From contig NZ_BOOC01000003.1 in NCBI RefSeq assembly GCF_016863035.1, positions 434,001 to 498,000 on the forward strand: 64,000 bases of DNA, written 5' to 3'. The notes under the pieces are model-generated. The model worked only from the letters and a program-made list of their open reading frames with translations, searched no databases and was not told the origin of the DNA. The position numbers and the translations under genes are program-made. Source of the stretch: Microbispora corallina. Its GTDB lineage: Bacteria; Actinomycetota; Actinomycetes; Streptosporangiales; Streptosporangiaceae. Each line of letters starts with the position of its first letter. Position 1 is the stretch's first letter. Below, in pieces: positions 1 through 9,897 of this stretch.

Positions 1-1
1 C

Positions 2-508
2 TACGGGCTGACCGGCGAGCAACTCGCCGACGACCTCGTCCGCACCGCCGGCAAGGCGACCATGGCGGTCGGCGCGGTCGGCGGAGCGCTCGCCGCTGCC
101 GAGTTCGCGGCGCCGCCGCTCCTGCTGTCGGCCCCCGCCCAGATCGTCGCCGAGACCCTCGTCGTCGCCGCGATCGAGGTCAAGCTCCTCGCGGAGCTCC
201 ACGAGGTGTACGGCGTGAAGGTCCCCGGGAACGGCTCCCAGAGGGCGACCGCCTTCGCCCTCGCCTGGTCCAAGCAACGCGGCGTGACCCCCCTCGCGCC
301 AGGCTCGGCCACCCTCGCCCTCGGCACCGCCGCCAAGACCGCCCTGCGCAACCGCCTGATGCGCACCCTCGGCCGCCACCTCACCACCCTCGGACCCTTC
401 CTCACCGGCGCCGTCGCCGGAGGCGCCCTCAACCGGGCCGCCACCCGCAAGCTCGCCGAGGCCGTACGGGCCGACCTTCGCCACCAGCGCGCCCTGCCCC
501 CCGCCTGA
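2..508 (+). CDS. 3' part of a hypothetical, probably membrane-associated protein
   Basis: The reading frame is open from the first base of the window, so the gene begins upstream; 168 codons are visible before the TGA at 506-508. The visible part is rich in Ala, Gly and Leu and has two hydrophobic stretches, one near the start (GAVGGALAAAEF and following) and one near the end (FLTGAVAGGALNRAATRKL), separated by a more polar stretch with a KVPGNGSQRATAF segment. The general look, with a small-residue membrane hairpin followed by Arg/Lys, resembles the C-terminal half of EcsC-like proteins of actinomycetes, but I do not recognise it with certainty. Codon use is like the rest of the window. Function unknown. 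Confidence 0.6.
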   Translation, partial: YGLTGEQLADDLVRTAGKATMAVGAVGGALAAAEFAAPPLLLSAPAQIVAETLVVAAIEVKLLAELHEVYGVKVPGNGSQRATAFALAWSKQRGVTPLAPGSATLALGTAAKTALRNRLMRTLGRHLTTLGPFLTGAVAGGALNRAATRKLAEAVRADLRHQRALPPA

Positions 509-518
509 ACCCTTCGCT

Positions 519-697
519 CTGTTTGCCTGCCTCGCCTCCGGCGAGGCGGGCTCGGGGCGCGCTTCAGGCCGCGGGTCGTGCCGGAGGCGCGCCATGAGCA
601 CTTCCTTCGTCGCGCTCTGGTCGCTGCGCTCCCGCGCGCTCCTCAGTCCAGACACGGCCGCGCCCCTCGCTGTTTGCCTGCCTCGCCTCCGGCGAGG
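519..697. repeat. Two copies of a 28-bp hairpin-forming direct repeat in the otsA upstream gap
   Basis: Positions 519-546 and 670-697 are identical over 28 bp. Each copy contains the perfect stem CCTCGCC-TCC-GGCGAGG; in the first copy the stem is one pair longer. The copies lie in the 405-bp gap between the partial gene and otsA, in which I see no convincing gene. They look like a small dispersed REP-type element of a high-GC actinomycete. The first copy, directly behind the TGA at 508, could also end transcription of the upstream gene. No element-encoded protein is visible. Confidence 0.6.
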
Positions 698-913
698 GGG
701 CTCGTCGTGATCTCGCCGGGCCGAATCGGGGCCTCCGGGCCGACCCCATCGGGGGGTAGGGAACTGTCACCCGCAGGTCCGACGCTTGGAGACCTCGGGT
801 GACGCCGATGAGATCATCCTCACACGTCAGAGCGTGAATTGTGCACGTCCTTACGGGTATGGGTGGCCTTGGTGGCTTTCCGTTTGGTGGTCACAGGCGA
901 CCCTGGAGGGTTA

Positions 914-2309
<1,396 letters not shown>

Positions 2310-2320
<11 letters not shown>

Positions 2321-2627
2321 GGTCCTTGGCGGCGTCCTTCCAGGAGCGCCACTTCTTGGCGGCCGCCCGGGTCGCGACGATCCGGGTGACCTCCATGCCC
2401 AGCCCCATCACCACGGCGTAGGCGATCGCCTCGCCGAGGCTGATGTCGGGGGAGTCGGCGCTCGCCGGCGGCTTCCGGCCCGTGGCCTTCTCCCACGCGA
2501 ACGCCAGGACCTTGCGCGAGGCGAACCCCACCACCAGGCCGAGCAGCCCGCCGACGAGCCGCCACTGCATGTCCGGCTTCTCCGAGGCGCCCAGCTCCCG
2601 CCGGGCCTCCCGCGCCATGTCCGCCAT
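2310..2627 (-). CDS. DUF4235 family small membrane protein
   Basis: A 105-residue protein with two hydrophobic segments (around residues 22-42, [20 protein letters not shown], and 64-88, [18 protein letters not shown]) and a charged C-terminus with [11 protein letters not shown]. The layout fits the actinobacterial DUF4235 family, small integral membrane proteins without a known function. The ATG at 2627 is preceded by a strong GAGGAGG site at about 8 nt. The gene is divergent from valS across 69 bp and convergent with otsA, whose stop codon it overlaps by 11 bp. I recognise the family only from its pattern and length. Confidence 0.75.
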
Positions 2628-2696
2628 GATTCCTCCTCGATAACGACCTTAGTGTCTCCACGCCGGGAGTCGGCGCACGCCATACCATGTGGAGGC

Positions 2697-5261
2697 ATGA
2701 CCGAACAGCGACTCCCCGCAGCCATGCCCGAGAAACCCGCACTCGACGGCCTGGAAGCGGTATGGGTAGAGCGCTGGGAGGCCGGGGGCGTCTACCGGTT
2801 CGACCGGACGCGGAGCAGGGACGAGATCTACTCGATCGACACGCCGCCGCCCACCGTGTCGGGGTCCCTGCACGTGGGTCACGTCTTCTCCTACACGCAC
2901 ACCGACACGATCGCCCGGTTCCAGCGGATGCGGGGGCGCGAGGTCTTCTACCCGATGGGCTGGGACGATAACGGCCTGCCCACCGAGCGCCGCGTGCAGA
3001 ACCACTTCGGCGTGCGCTGCGACCCCTCGATGCCGTACGACCCGGAGTTCGTCCCGCCGGACCGGCCCGACCCCAAGCGGCAGGTGCCGATCTCGCGGAG
3101 GAACTTCATCGAGCTGTGCGAGCGGCTCACCGCCGAGGACGAGAAGGCGTTCGAGGAGCTGTGGCGCCGCCTCGGCCTGTCGGTCGACTGGTCGATGACC
3201 TACGCGACCATCGACGACGGCGCGCGGGCCGCGTCCCAGCGAGGGTTCCTGCGCAACCTCGCCCGTGGCGAGGCGTATGTCTCGGAGGCCCCGACGCTGT
3301 GGGATGTCACGTTCCGCACCGCGGTGGCCCAGGCGGAGCTGGAGGACCGGGAGTGGCCCGGCGCCTTCCACCGGATCGGCTTCGACCTGTCCCCCGGGCA
3401 GCGCGACAGGGGCTTCGGCGACCGCGTGTGGATCGAGACGACCCGCCCCGAGCTGATCCCGGCCTGTGTGGCGCTGGTCGCCCACCCGGACGACGAGCGC
3501 TACCGGCCGCTGTTCGGCACGACGGTCCGCACCCCGGTCTTCGGGGTCGAGGTGCCCGTCGTGGCCCACCACCTCGCGGAGCCGGACAAGGGTTCAGGCA
3601 TCGCGATGATCTGCACCTTCGGCGACGTCACCGACGTCACCTGGTGGCGCGAGCTCGACCTGCCGACCCGCCCGATCATCGGCTGGGACGGCCGCCTGCT
3701 CCCCGAGCCGCCCCAGGGCGTCCCCGCCGAGCCGTACGGGGAGCTGGCGGGCAGGACCGTGCACGGCGCGCGCGAGCGCGTGGTGGAGATGCTGCGGGAG
3801 TCCGGCCACCTGGACGGCGAGCCCCGCCCGATCCGGCGCCCGGTGAAGTTCTACGAGAAGGGCGACCGCCCGCTCGAGATCGTCACCACCCGCCAGTGGT
3901 ACATCCGCAACGGCGGCCGGGACGCGGGCCTGCGGGCCGCGCTGCTCGATCGGGGCCGGGAGCTGGTGTGGCACCCGCCGCACATGCGGGTCCGGTACGA
4001 GAACTGGGTCGAGGGCCTGGCGGGCGACTGGCTCATCTCCCGGCAGCGCTTCTTCGGCGTGCCGATCCCGGTGTGGTACCCGCTCGACGCGGAGGGCGAG
4101 CCCGTCTACGAGGCGCCGATCACGCCGCCGGAGTCGGCGCTGCCCGTCGACCCCTCGTCCGACACGCCTCCCGGCTTCACCGAGGACATGCGGGGCAAGC
4201 CGCTCGGCTTCGTGGCCGACCCGGACGTCATGGACACCTGGGCGACGTCCTCGCTGAGCCCGCAGATCGCGGGCGGCTGGGAGCGGGACGACGACCTGTT
4301 CCGCCGGGTCTTCCCGATGGACCTGCGGCCCCAGGCGCACGAGATCATCCGTACCTGGCTGTTCTCCACGGTCGTCCGGGCCCATCTGGAGCACGGCGGG
4401 CTGCCGTGGCGGCACGCCGCGATCTCCGGGTGGATCCTCGACCCGGACCGCAAGAAGATGTCGAAGTCCAAGGGCAACGTCGTCACGCCCGTGAGCCTGC
4501 TGGAGGAGTACGGCTCCGACGCCGTCCGCTACTGGGCGGCCAGCGGGCGGCCGGGCACCGACACGGCCTTCGACACCGGCCAGATCAAGATCGGCCGCCG
4601 CCTGGCCATCAAGATCCTCAACGCGTCGAAGTTCGTGCTGGGCTTCGAGCCCAGCGGGACGCCGGAGGTCACCGAGCCGGTCGACCGGTCGATGCTGGCG
4701 GCCCTGCGCGCCGTGGTGGGCGAGGCCACCGAGGCGTTCGAGGGCTACGACTACACGCGGGCCCTGGAGCGCACCGAGCGGTTCTTCTGGGCCTTCTGCG
4801 ACGACTACGTCGAGCTGGTGAAGGCCAGGGCGTACAACGGCGACCCGTCCGCCGTGGCGGCGCTGCGGCAGGCGCTCGACGTGCTGCTGCGGCTGTTCGC
4901 GCCGTTCCTGCCGTTCGTGACCGAGGAGGTCTGGTCGTGGTGGCGCGCCGGGTCGGTGCACCGCGCCGCCTGGCCCTCCCCGGACGACCTGGCGCCGGGC
5001 GCGGACGGCGACCCGGCCGTGCTGGACGCGGTCGGAGAGGTCCTGCGGCAGGTCCGCCGGGCCAAGTCCGAGGCCAGGCTCTCGATGCGCGCCGAGGTCT
5101 CCCGGCTCGTCGTCAGCGGCGCCCAGGCCGGCCTGGTGCGCCAGGCGCAGGACGACCTGTGCGCCGCGGGCAACGTGGAGGAGTTCGTGCTGGAGGCGCC
5201 CGCCGAGGCCGCGGCGGACGCGGACGCCCCGCTGACCGTGACCGCCACGCTGGGGGCCTGA
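2697..5261 (+). CDS. valS: Valine--tRNA ligase, short archaeal/rickettsial type
   Basis: Charges tRNA-Val. The 854 residues carry the class I signatures HVGH (residues 59-62, the HIGH motif) and KMSKSKG (near residue 587). The sequence around the first motif (TPPPTVSGSLHVGHVFSYTH, then PMGWDDNGLPTERRVQ) and SVDWSMTYATI match the form known from Rickettsia and archaea, not the usual bacterial ValRS with PPPNVTGSLHMGHA and a C-terminal coiled-coil arm, which is absent here. The ATG at 2697 follows TGGAGG closely; a TACCAT hexamer at 2683-2688 could be the -10 box. An upstream in-frame ATG at 2652 would run into the divergent gene's promoter. Whether a second, canonical valS exists elsewhere cannot be seen. 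Confidence 0.93.
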   Translation: MTEQRLPAAMPEKPALDGLEAVWVERWEAGGVYRFDRTRSRDEIYSIDTPPPTVSGSLHVGHVFSYTHTDTIARFQRMRGREVFYPMGWDDNGLPTERRVQNHFGVRCDPSMPYDPEFVPPDRPDPKRQVPISRRNFIELCERLTAEDEKAFEELWRRLGLSVDWSMTYATIDDGARAASQRGFLRNLARGEAYVSEAPTLWDVTFRTAVAQAELEDREWPGAFHRIGFDLSPGQRDRGFGDRVWIETTRPELIPACVALVAHPDDERYRPLFGTTVRTPVFGVEVPVVAHHLAEPDKGSGIAMICTFGDVTDVTWWRELDLPTRPIIGWDGRLLPEPPQGVPAEPYGELAGRTVHGARERVVEMLRESGHLDGEPRPIRRPVKFYEKGDRPLEIVTTRQWYIRNGGRDAGLRAALLDRGRELVWHPPHMRVRYENWVEGLAGDWLISRQRFFGVPIPVWYPLDAEGEPVYEAPITPPESALPVDPSSDTPPGFTEDMRGKPLGFVADPDVMDTWATSSLSPQIAGGWERDDDLFRRVFPMDLRPQAHEIIRTWLFSTVVRAHLEHGGLPWRHAAISGWILDPDRKKMSKSKGNVVTPVSLLEEYGSDAVRYWAASGRPGTDTAFDTGQIKIGRRLAIKILNASKFVLGFEPSGTPEVTEPVDRSMLAALRAVVGEATEAFEGYDYTRALERTERFFWAFCDDYVELVKARAYNGDPSAVAALRQALDVLLRLFAPFLPFVTEEVWSWWRAGSVHRAAWPSPDDLAPGADGDPAVLDAVGEVLRQVRRAKSEARLSMRAEVSRLVVSGAQAGLVRQAQDDLCAAGNVEEFVLEAPAEAAADADAPLTVTATLGA

Positions 5262-5294
5262 CCCGTACGGAGGCACGGAGCACGGGTACGACAC

Positions 5295-5337
5295 CCCGTC
5301 CGGGCAAAGTCCTGGCAAGGACTTTCCCGGACGCGGG
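5295..5337 (+). terminator. Long hairpin after valS
   Basis: CCCGTCCGGG-C-AAAGTCC pairs with GGACTTT-CCCGGAC-GC-GGG around a TGGCAA loop: two perfect 7-bp blocks separated by a one-base bulge, plus an outer GC clamp. It starts 33 bp after the valS stop codon and there is no other gene before 5414. There is no U-run, as is usual for actinomycete terminators, so the assignment rests on position and stem strength. Confidence 0.6.
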
Positions 5338-5413
5338 TCGCGGTCCCCCGCCCGCGGTGGACGCCGGGTAAAACGGCTGCGCGTTTGGAGCGCGGACATG
5401 CCAGGCTGGACAG

Positions 5414-6661
5414 GTGATCTCGTCTAACCGACGCGAGAGCGAGGGTGTCCCTCCGGCTCTCGTCACGATGGCCGCGTGGAGCTGGCGCCTGCTGCTGCTC
5501 GGCGCGATGATCTACGTCGTCTCGCTGATCATCGGCCGGCTCAGCTTCGTCGTCCTGCCGGTGGCGGTCGCGCTGCTGCTGACCGCCCTGCTGTACCCGC
5601 TGACGAGGCGGCTGCGCACAGCCGGCCTGCGGCCCATATACGCCACCTGGATCACCATGCTGCTGGGCCTCGCGCTGATCGTGGGCATCGGCTTCATGAT
5701 CGGCCTGCGGGCCAACGAGGAGTTCCCGCGTCTGGTGGCGCAGGTCCAGCAGACCGCGCGCAACGCCCAGGACTGGCTGCTGCACGGACCGTTCCACCTG
5801 AAGGAGGCGCAGATCGCCGACTTCGTCGACGAGCTGAGCAGCCAGGTCAACCAGCAGCGCAGCCAGATCACCAGCACGCTGCTGACCGGCGCCACAGCGG
5901 TCGTCGAGGTGCTCACCTCGATCGTGCTGATCCTGTTCATCACCTTCTTCCTGCTGAAGGACGGCGACCGGATCTGGACCTGGTTCCTGCGGGCCTTCGG
6001 CCGCGCAACGCCCCGGGTCGACCGGGCGGGCCGTGCGGCGTGGGCGACGATCTCCCACTACGTGCACGGCACGGTGGCCGTCGCGGCCATCCACGGGATC
6101 GTGATCGGCGTGGTCCTGGCCGGGATGCGGGTGCCGCTGTGGGCGCCGCTGGCGGTGCTGGTCTTCCTGGCCAGCTTCATCCCGATCGTCGGCATCCTCT
6201 TCGCGGGCGGCCTCGCGACGCTCGTGACCTTCGGCTCGCAGGGCTGGTTCTACGCGCTGATCTTCGTGGGCATCCTGGTGGTCGAGCAGCAGTTGGAGAA
6301 CCACGTGCTCCAGCCGCTCATCGTCGGCCGGGCCCTGGCGTTCCACCCGCTGGCGATCATCCTCGTCCTCGCGGTCGGCGGCGTCCTCGGCGGCATCGCG
6401 GGCGCCGTGGTGGCCGTGCCGCTGACGGCGGTCATCTACCGCGCCCTGCCCGAGCTGCGACGCGACCAGCAGGCACTCCCGGCGGCCGAGCATCCCGACG
6501 CGCCGGCGCCGCCCGAGCCGTCCGACGAGCTCACCGGGCAGGAGGTGCCGCCGGCGGTTGCGGCATCTCCGGACGAACCGGGACAGCCCGAGCCCGAGCC
6601 TGACGCGGCACACTCTCCGGCGACGGCCGGAGAGGCGGTCTCGCCCCACCGCAACAGGTAG
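5414..6661 (+). CDS. AI-2E family (PF01594-type) membrane transporter
   Basis: A 415-residue integral membrane protein with about eight hydrophobic segments: two near residues 17-75, a hydrophilic loop of about 80 residues ([18 protein letters not shown] onward), then the membrane-rich C-terminal half with the family hallmarks [27 protein letters not shown] and [17 protein letters not shown]. These mark the AI-2E/UPF0118 exporter family; substrates in actinomycetes are mostly unknown. The final 65 residues are a Pro/Glu/Asp-rich soluble tail not found in short members. Start GTG at 5414; a second possible start is the Met at codon 19. It is followed after 11 bp by dut, so the two are probably co-transcribed. 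Confidence 0.85.
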   Translation: MISSNRRESEGVPPALVTMAAWSWRLLLLGAMIYVVSLIIGRLSFVVLPVAVALLLTALLYPLTRRLRTAGLRPIYATWITMLLGLALIVGIGFMIGLRANEEFPRLVAQVQQTARNAQDWLLHGPFHLKEAQIADFVDELSSQVNQQRSQITSTLLTGATAVVEVLTSIVLILFITFFLLKDGDRIWTWFLRAFGRATPRVDRAGRAAWATISHYVHGTVAVAAIHGIVIGVVLAGMRVPLWAPLAVLVFLASFIPIVGILFAGGLATLVTFGSQGWFYALIFVGILVVEQQLENHVLQPLIVGRALAFHPLAIILVLAVGGVLGGIAGAVVAVPLTAVIYRALPELRRDQQALPAAEHPDAPAPPEPSDELTGQEVPPAVAASPDEPGQPEPEPDAAHSPATAGEAVSPHRNR

Positions 6662-6672
6662 GGTCTTGCCTC

Positions 6673-7131
6673 GTGAGCGAGCGTAACGTGGAAGCGGGCG
6701 TCGAGGTGCTGATCCACCGGCTCGACCCGGGGCTTCCGCTGCCGTCGTACGCCCATCCCGGCGACGCCGGGGCGGACCTGTACGCCGTGGAGGACGTGGA
6801 GCTCCTCCCCGGCGAGCGGGTCGTGGTGGGCACCGGCGTGGCCATCGCGCTGCCGGACGGCTACGCCGCGTTCGTCCACCCGCGCTCCGGGCTGGCCGCC
6901 GCGTTCGGCGTGACGCTGGTGAACGCCCCCGGCACGGTGGACGCGGGCTACCGGGGCGAGATCCGGGTGACGCTGCTCAACACCGACACGAAGAACGCGG
7001 CACGGCTCAGGCGCGGCGACCGCATCGCCCAGCTGGTGATCCAGCGGGTGGAGAGGGCCGCCTTCTACGAGGTGGACCGCCTGCCCGGCTCCGTCCGGGG
7101 CGCGAACGGCTTCGGCTCGACAGGGGCCTGA
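6673..7131 (+). CDS. dut: dUTP diphosphatase (trimeric dUTPase)
   Basis: Hydrolyses dUTP to dUMP and pyrophosphate, which keeps uracil out of DNA and feeds dTMP synthesis. The 152-residue protein shows all five dUTPase motifs in order: AGADLYA (motif 1), PRSGLAA (2), [13 protein letters not shown] (3, with the catalytic Asp and the Tyr of the uracil pocket), GDRIAQLVI (4) and [10 protein letters not shown] (5, which closes over the substrate). It starts at GTG 6673, 11 bp behind the AI-2E gene. It heads the conserved actinobacterial run dut, DUF3710, OB-fold, DUF3159. Confidence 0.96.
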   Translation: MSERNVEAGVEVLIHRLDPGLPLPSYAHPGDAGADLYAVEDVELLPGERVVVGTGVAIALPDGYAAFVHPRSGLAAAFGVTLVNAPGTVDAGYRGEIRVTLLNTDTKNAARLRRGDRIAQLVIQRVERAAFYEVDRLPGSVRGANGFGSTGA

Positions 7132-7210
7132 CCGGGCGGGGGAGCGCCGGGGCAAGGCCGCCGGCGGCCCCTCGATCGGGTGAGCCGCAGACATGAGGAG
7201 AGTGAAGGAA

Positions 7211-7894
7211 GTGTTCGGACGCCGGCGACGCGCGGAGGAGGAGACGGCACCGGTCGTCGCGCGGGAGGAGAGGCCCGCCCCGGACCCGGCCCGTGAGAAC
7301 GGCCCGTGGGACGCGCAGGAGGGATACCCGGAGGCCGAGCGGGTCGACCTGGGCGGCCTGCTGCTGCCCATCGGACCGGGATTCGAGGTGCAGCTCAGCA
7401 TGGCGGGCGAGCACATCGACGGCGCCGTCGTCCTCGTGGAGGAGAGCGCCCTCCAGCTGCACGCGTTCGCCGCCCCCAAGCGGAGCGGCATCTGGGAAGA
7501 GGTGCGGGCCGAGCTGGCGCGCGAGGTCGGGGCCGCGGGCGGCACGGCGCGGGAGCAGGAGGGCCCCTTCGGCCCCGAGCTGGCCGCGCAGGTCCCGGCA
7601 CAGGGGCAGGGGCAGGGGCTCCAGCCTGTCCGGTACCTCGGGGTGGACGGGCCGCGGTGGTTCCTGCGGGCCGTGATCAGCGGACGGGCCGCGCTCGACG
7701 AGGCGGCCGCGGCCGTCCTGGAGGACGTGGTGCGCGGGGTCGTGGTCGTCCGGGGCGACGACCCGATGCCGCCCAAGGAGCCGATCCAGCTGCGGCTGCC
7801 GGCCGAGGCCCGGCAGGCCGTCGAGCAGCAGGCGGCCGAGCAGGAGGAGTTCCGGCCGTTCGAGCGGGGTCCGGAGATCACCGAGACCCGCTGA
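7211..7894 (+). CDS. DUF3710 domain protein
   Basis: A 227-residue soluble protein of the actinobacterial DUF3710 family, function unknown. After a basic start (FGRRRRAEEE) and an acidic linker comes the domain, with RVDLGGLLLPIGPGFEVQL, LQLHAFAAPKRSGIW and a C-terminal RGDDPMPPKEPIQLRLP block. Its position behind dut is the same as in many actinomycetes, including M. tuberculosis. Start choice: GTG 7211 has GAGGAG 10 nt upstream and gives the family-like start MFGRRRR. An in-frame ATG at 7193 would add six residues but overlaps that ribosome site and has none of its own. Either start leaves the domain intact. Confidence 0.85.
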   Translation: MFGRRRRAEEETAPVVAREERPAPDPARENGPWDAQEGYPEAERVDLGGLLLPIGPGFEVQLSMAGEHIDGAVVLVEESALQLHAFAAPKRSGIWEEVRAELAREVGAAGGTAREQEGPFGPELAAQVPAQGQGQGLQPVRYLGVDGPRWFLRAVISGRAALDEAAAAVLEDVVRGVVVVRGDDPMPPKEPIQLRLPAEARQAVEQQAAEQEEFRPFERGPEITETR

Positions 7895-8074
7895 GCGCGC
7901 GGGGGACCTCCCGGTCCTCCGCACGTTGAACATGCCGGGGGCAAGCCGTGCCCTTTCCCGTCCTTCTGGCCGGGGGACGCCTCACGTATGCTGCGGGGGA
8001 ACCGTCCCCTAACCTTGAGACGGCACGACCACGGTCCGCGGGAACCGCGGACGAGGAAGCTGGGTGAGCGACCG

Positions 8075-8467
8075 ATGGGCACGCCGGAGCCTGCCAAACG
8101 CGGCGGACTGCGGGGCTTCTTCCACCGGCTGACGACGAGTCAGGCCGAGCTGGAGGCCGCTGAGCTTCAGGAGGACCTGGGGCGCCAAGGCGCGACGCCG
8201 ATCGCCCGGTGCGGCGGCCGGCAGAGGTTCTGCGTGGCGGGTACGCTGCGCACCGTCACCCTCCGGCCGCGCGGAGGCGCGCCGGCCCTGGAGGCGGAGC
8301 TGTACGACGGATCCGACGTTATCGACCTCGTCTGGCTCGGCCGCCGCAAGATCGTCGGCATCGAGCCCGGCCGGGTGGTCAAGGCCGAGGGCCTGGTGAG
8401 CGTCCAGGACGGCCGTAAGGTGATGTTCAATCCCCGCTACGAGCTGCGTCCGGCTGGTGGCCCGTGA
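8075..8467 (+). CDS. OB-fold nucleic acid-binding protein
   Basis: A 130-residue protein. After a charged N-terminal helix (residues about 8-38, FFHRLTTSQAELEAAELQ), the second half reads as a five-stranded OB fold: RFCVAGTLRTVTLRP, ALEAELYDGSDVIDLVWLGR, IEPGRVVKAEGLVSVQDGRK, MFNPRYEL. This is the tRNA_anti-like pattern of the small OB proteins found between DUF3710 and DUF3159 in actinomycetes (Rv2694c position in M. tuberculosis). The ATG at 8075 is the first start that leaves a plausible N-terminus; only a weak GAGGAAG lies about 15 nt upstream. Its nucleic-acid ligand is not known. The next gene starts 16 bp downstream. Confidence 0.82.
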   Translation: MGTPEPAKRGGLRGFFHRLTTSQAELEAAELQEDLGRQGATPIARCGGRQRFCVAGTLRTVTLRPRGGAPALEAELYDGSDVIDLVWLGRRKIVGIEPGRVVKAEGLVSVQDGRKVMFNPRYELRPAGGP

Positions 8468-8483
8468 TCTCTCAGGAGACCGT

Positions 8484-9170
8484 ATGAGCACAGCGGACAT
8501 GGCGGCCGCGCCGGCGGCGCACGCGACCGTCGAGGCGGCCGTCCGTGCCCAGATGAGCAAGGCGCTGGGTGGCAGGAGGGGGATCGTCGAGGCGGCGGTC
8601 CCCACCATCGCGTTCACGGTGGCCTTCGTGGCGACCAGTGAGCTGAAGCCGTCACTGGTGATCGGCATCGGCTCGGCGGTGATCCTGCTGCTCCTGCGGA
8701 TCGCGCAGCGGACCACGCCGCAGTTCGTGCTCAACAGCCTGGTCGGCATCGGGATCGGCGCGTTCTTCGCCGCCCGGACCGGCGACGCCAAGGACGTCTT
8801 CCTGCCGGGGATCCTCTACAACGGGGCGTACGCCGCCGGGATGCTGCTGTCGATCGCGGTCCGCTGGCCGATCGTGGGCTTCCTCATCGGATCGGTCACC
8901 GGTGACCCGACGGCCTGGCACTCCGATCCCGCCCTGGTGCGCCTGTGCTCACGGCTGACGTGGCTGCTGATGCTGCCGTGCCTGCTGCGCGTCGTCGTCC
9001 AGCTCCCGCTGTACTGGGCGAACCAGGTTGCCGCACTCGGCATCGCCAAGATCGCGCTCGGCTGGCCGCTCCAGGTGGCCGGCCTGGCCGCCATGGTGTG
9101 GGTGCTCGCCCGCGGGCGCACCCCCATCCAGCCGGCCGACCCGCCGTACGGGCCGGAGCAGCCGGCCTGA
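8484..9170 (+). CDS. DUF3159 family membrane protein
   Basis: A 228-residue integral membrane protein of the actinobacterial DUF3159 family. About six hydrophobic segments follow a short polar N-terminus with the typical LGGRRGIVEAAVPTIAF opening; conserved-looking features are RTTPQFVLNSLVGIGIGAFF, a polar GDPTAWHSDP loop and a C-terminal LGWPLQVAGLAAMVWVLARG helix. The ATG at 8484 has AGGAG at about 5 nt. It is the last gene of the dut run and ends 18 bp before a perfect hairpin terminator. Function unknown; its fixed position beside TrkA-type genes suggests an envelope or ion role, but that is only inference from context. Confidence 0.85.
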   Translation: MSTADMAAAPAAHATVEAAVRAQMSKALGGRRGIVEAAVPTIAFTVAFVATSELKPSLVIGIGSAVILLLLRIAQRTTPQFVLNSLVGIGIGAFFAARTGDAKDVFLPGILYNGAYAAGMLLSIAVRWPIVGFLIGSVTGDPTAWHSDPALVRLCSRLTWLLMLPCLLRVVVQLPLYWANQVAALGIAKIALGWPLQVAGLAAMVWVLARGRTPIQPADPPYGPEQPA

Positions 9171-9188
9171 ACGGCCGCACCGACGTGA

Positions 9189-9222
9189 GACGGCCCCGGA
9201 CCTCGCCAGGTCCGGGGCCGTC
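9189..9222. terminator. Bidirectional terminator between DUF3159 and the RCK genes
   Basis: A perfect 15-bp stem: GACGGCCCCGGACCT at 9189-9203 and its exact complement at 9208-9222, with a CGCC loop, followed by TTCG. It lies between two convergent genes (stops at 9170 and 9238) and can serve both. Confidence 0.9.
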
Positions 9223-9237
9223 TTCGCGTGCGGGGTG

Positions 9238-9897
9238 TCAGTGGGCCGACAGCAGTGCCGACAGCTGCTGCTCGACCTCCTGGCTCGCCACGAACAGCAG
9301 TTCGTCGCCGGCCTCCAGCGGGTCGTCGGCCGAGGGGACCAGCACCCGGCCCTCGCGCAGGATCGCGACGAGCGCGGCGTCGACCGGCCACGGCACCGAC
9401 CCGGCCCGCTGGCCGACGACGGGGGCGTCCTCGGCGAGCGTCAGCTCCACCAGGTTGGCCTGGCCCTGGCGGAACGTCATCAGGCGCACCAGGTCGCCCA
9501 CGCTGACGGCCTCCTCGACCAGGGCCGACAGCAGGCGCGGCGTGGACACGGCCACGTCGACGCCCCACGACTCGTTGAACAGCCACTCGTTCTTGGGGTG
9601 GTTGATCCGCGCCACGACCCGCGGCACGCCGTACTCCGTCTTGGCGAGCAGCGAGACGACGAGGTTGACCTTGTCGTCGCCGGAGGCGGCGATGACGACC
9701 TGGCAGCTGTTCAGCCCCGCCTCGTCCAGCGAGGAGATCTCGCACGCGTCGGCCAGCAGCCACTCGGCGCGCGGGACGCTCTCGATCTTGATGGCGCGCG
9801 GGTCGATGTCGATGAGCAGGACCTCATGGCCGTTCTCCAGGAGCTCGGCCGCGATGGAGCGGCCGACGGCTCCGGCGCCGGCGATGGTGACGCGCAT
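9238..9897 (-). CDS. TrkA/RCK-type potassium channel or transporter regulatory subunit (second gene)
   Basis: A 219-residue cytosolic regulator: an N-terminal Rossmann RCK-N domain (GAGAVG at residues 7-12, acidic IDIDP at the end of the second strand, which binds nucleotide) and an RCK-C domain (about residues 135-215, VELTLAEDAPVVGQRAGSV...PLEAGDELLFVAS). Such proteins bind NAD(H), ATP or cyclic di-AMP and gate potassium transporters. It corresponds to CeoC/TrkC of mycobacteria by order. Its ATG overlaps the stop codon of the upstream RCK gene by one base (TGATG), so the two are translationally coupled. Divergent to them is a KimA-like potassium transporter, the most likely partner. Confidence 0.9.
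   Translation of the reverse strand: MRVTIAGAGAVGRSIAAELLENGHEVLLIDIDPRAIKIESVPRAEWLLADACEISSLDEAGLNSCQVVIAASGDDKVNLVVSLLAKTEYGVPRVVARINHPKNEWLFNESWGVDVAVSTPRLLSALVEEAVSVGDLVRLMTFRQGQANLVELTLAEDAPVVGQRAGSVPWPVDAALVAILREGRVLVPSADDPLEAGDELLFVASQEVEQQLSALLSAH

Noticed and set aside
4805-6649. Very long open frame on the minus strand opposite valS and the AI-2E gene
   Set aside because: It is antisense to two well-supported genes, its product is His/Asp/Arg-rich low-complexity sequence, and such frames are expected opposite GC-rich genes.
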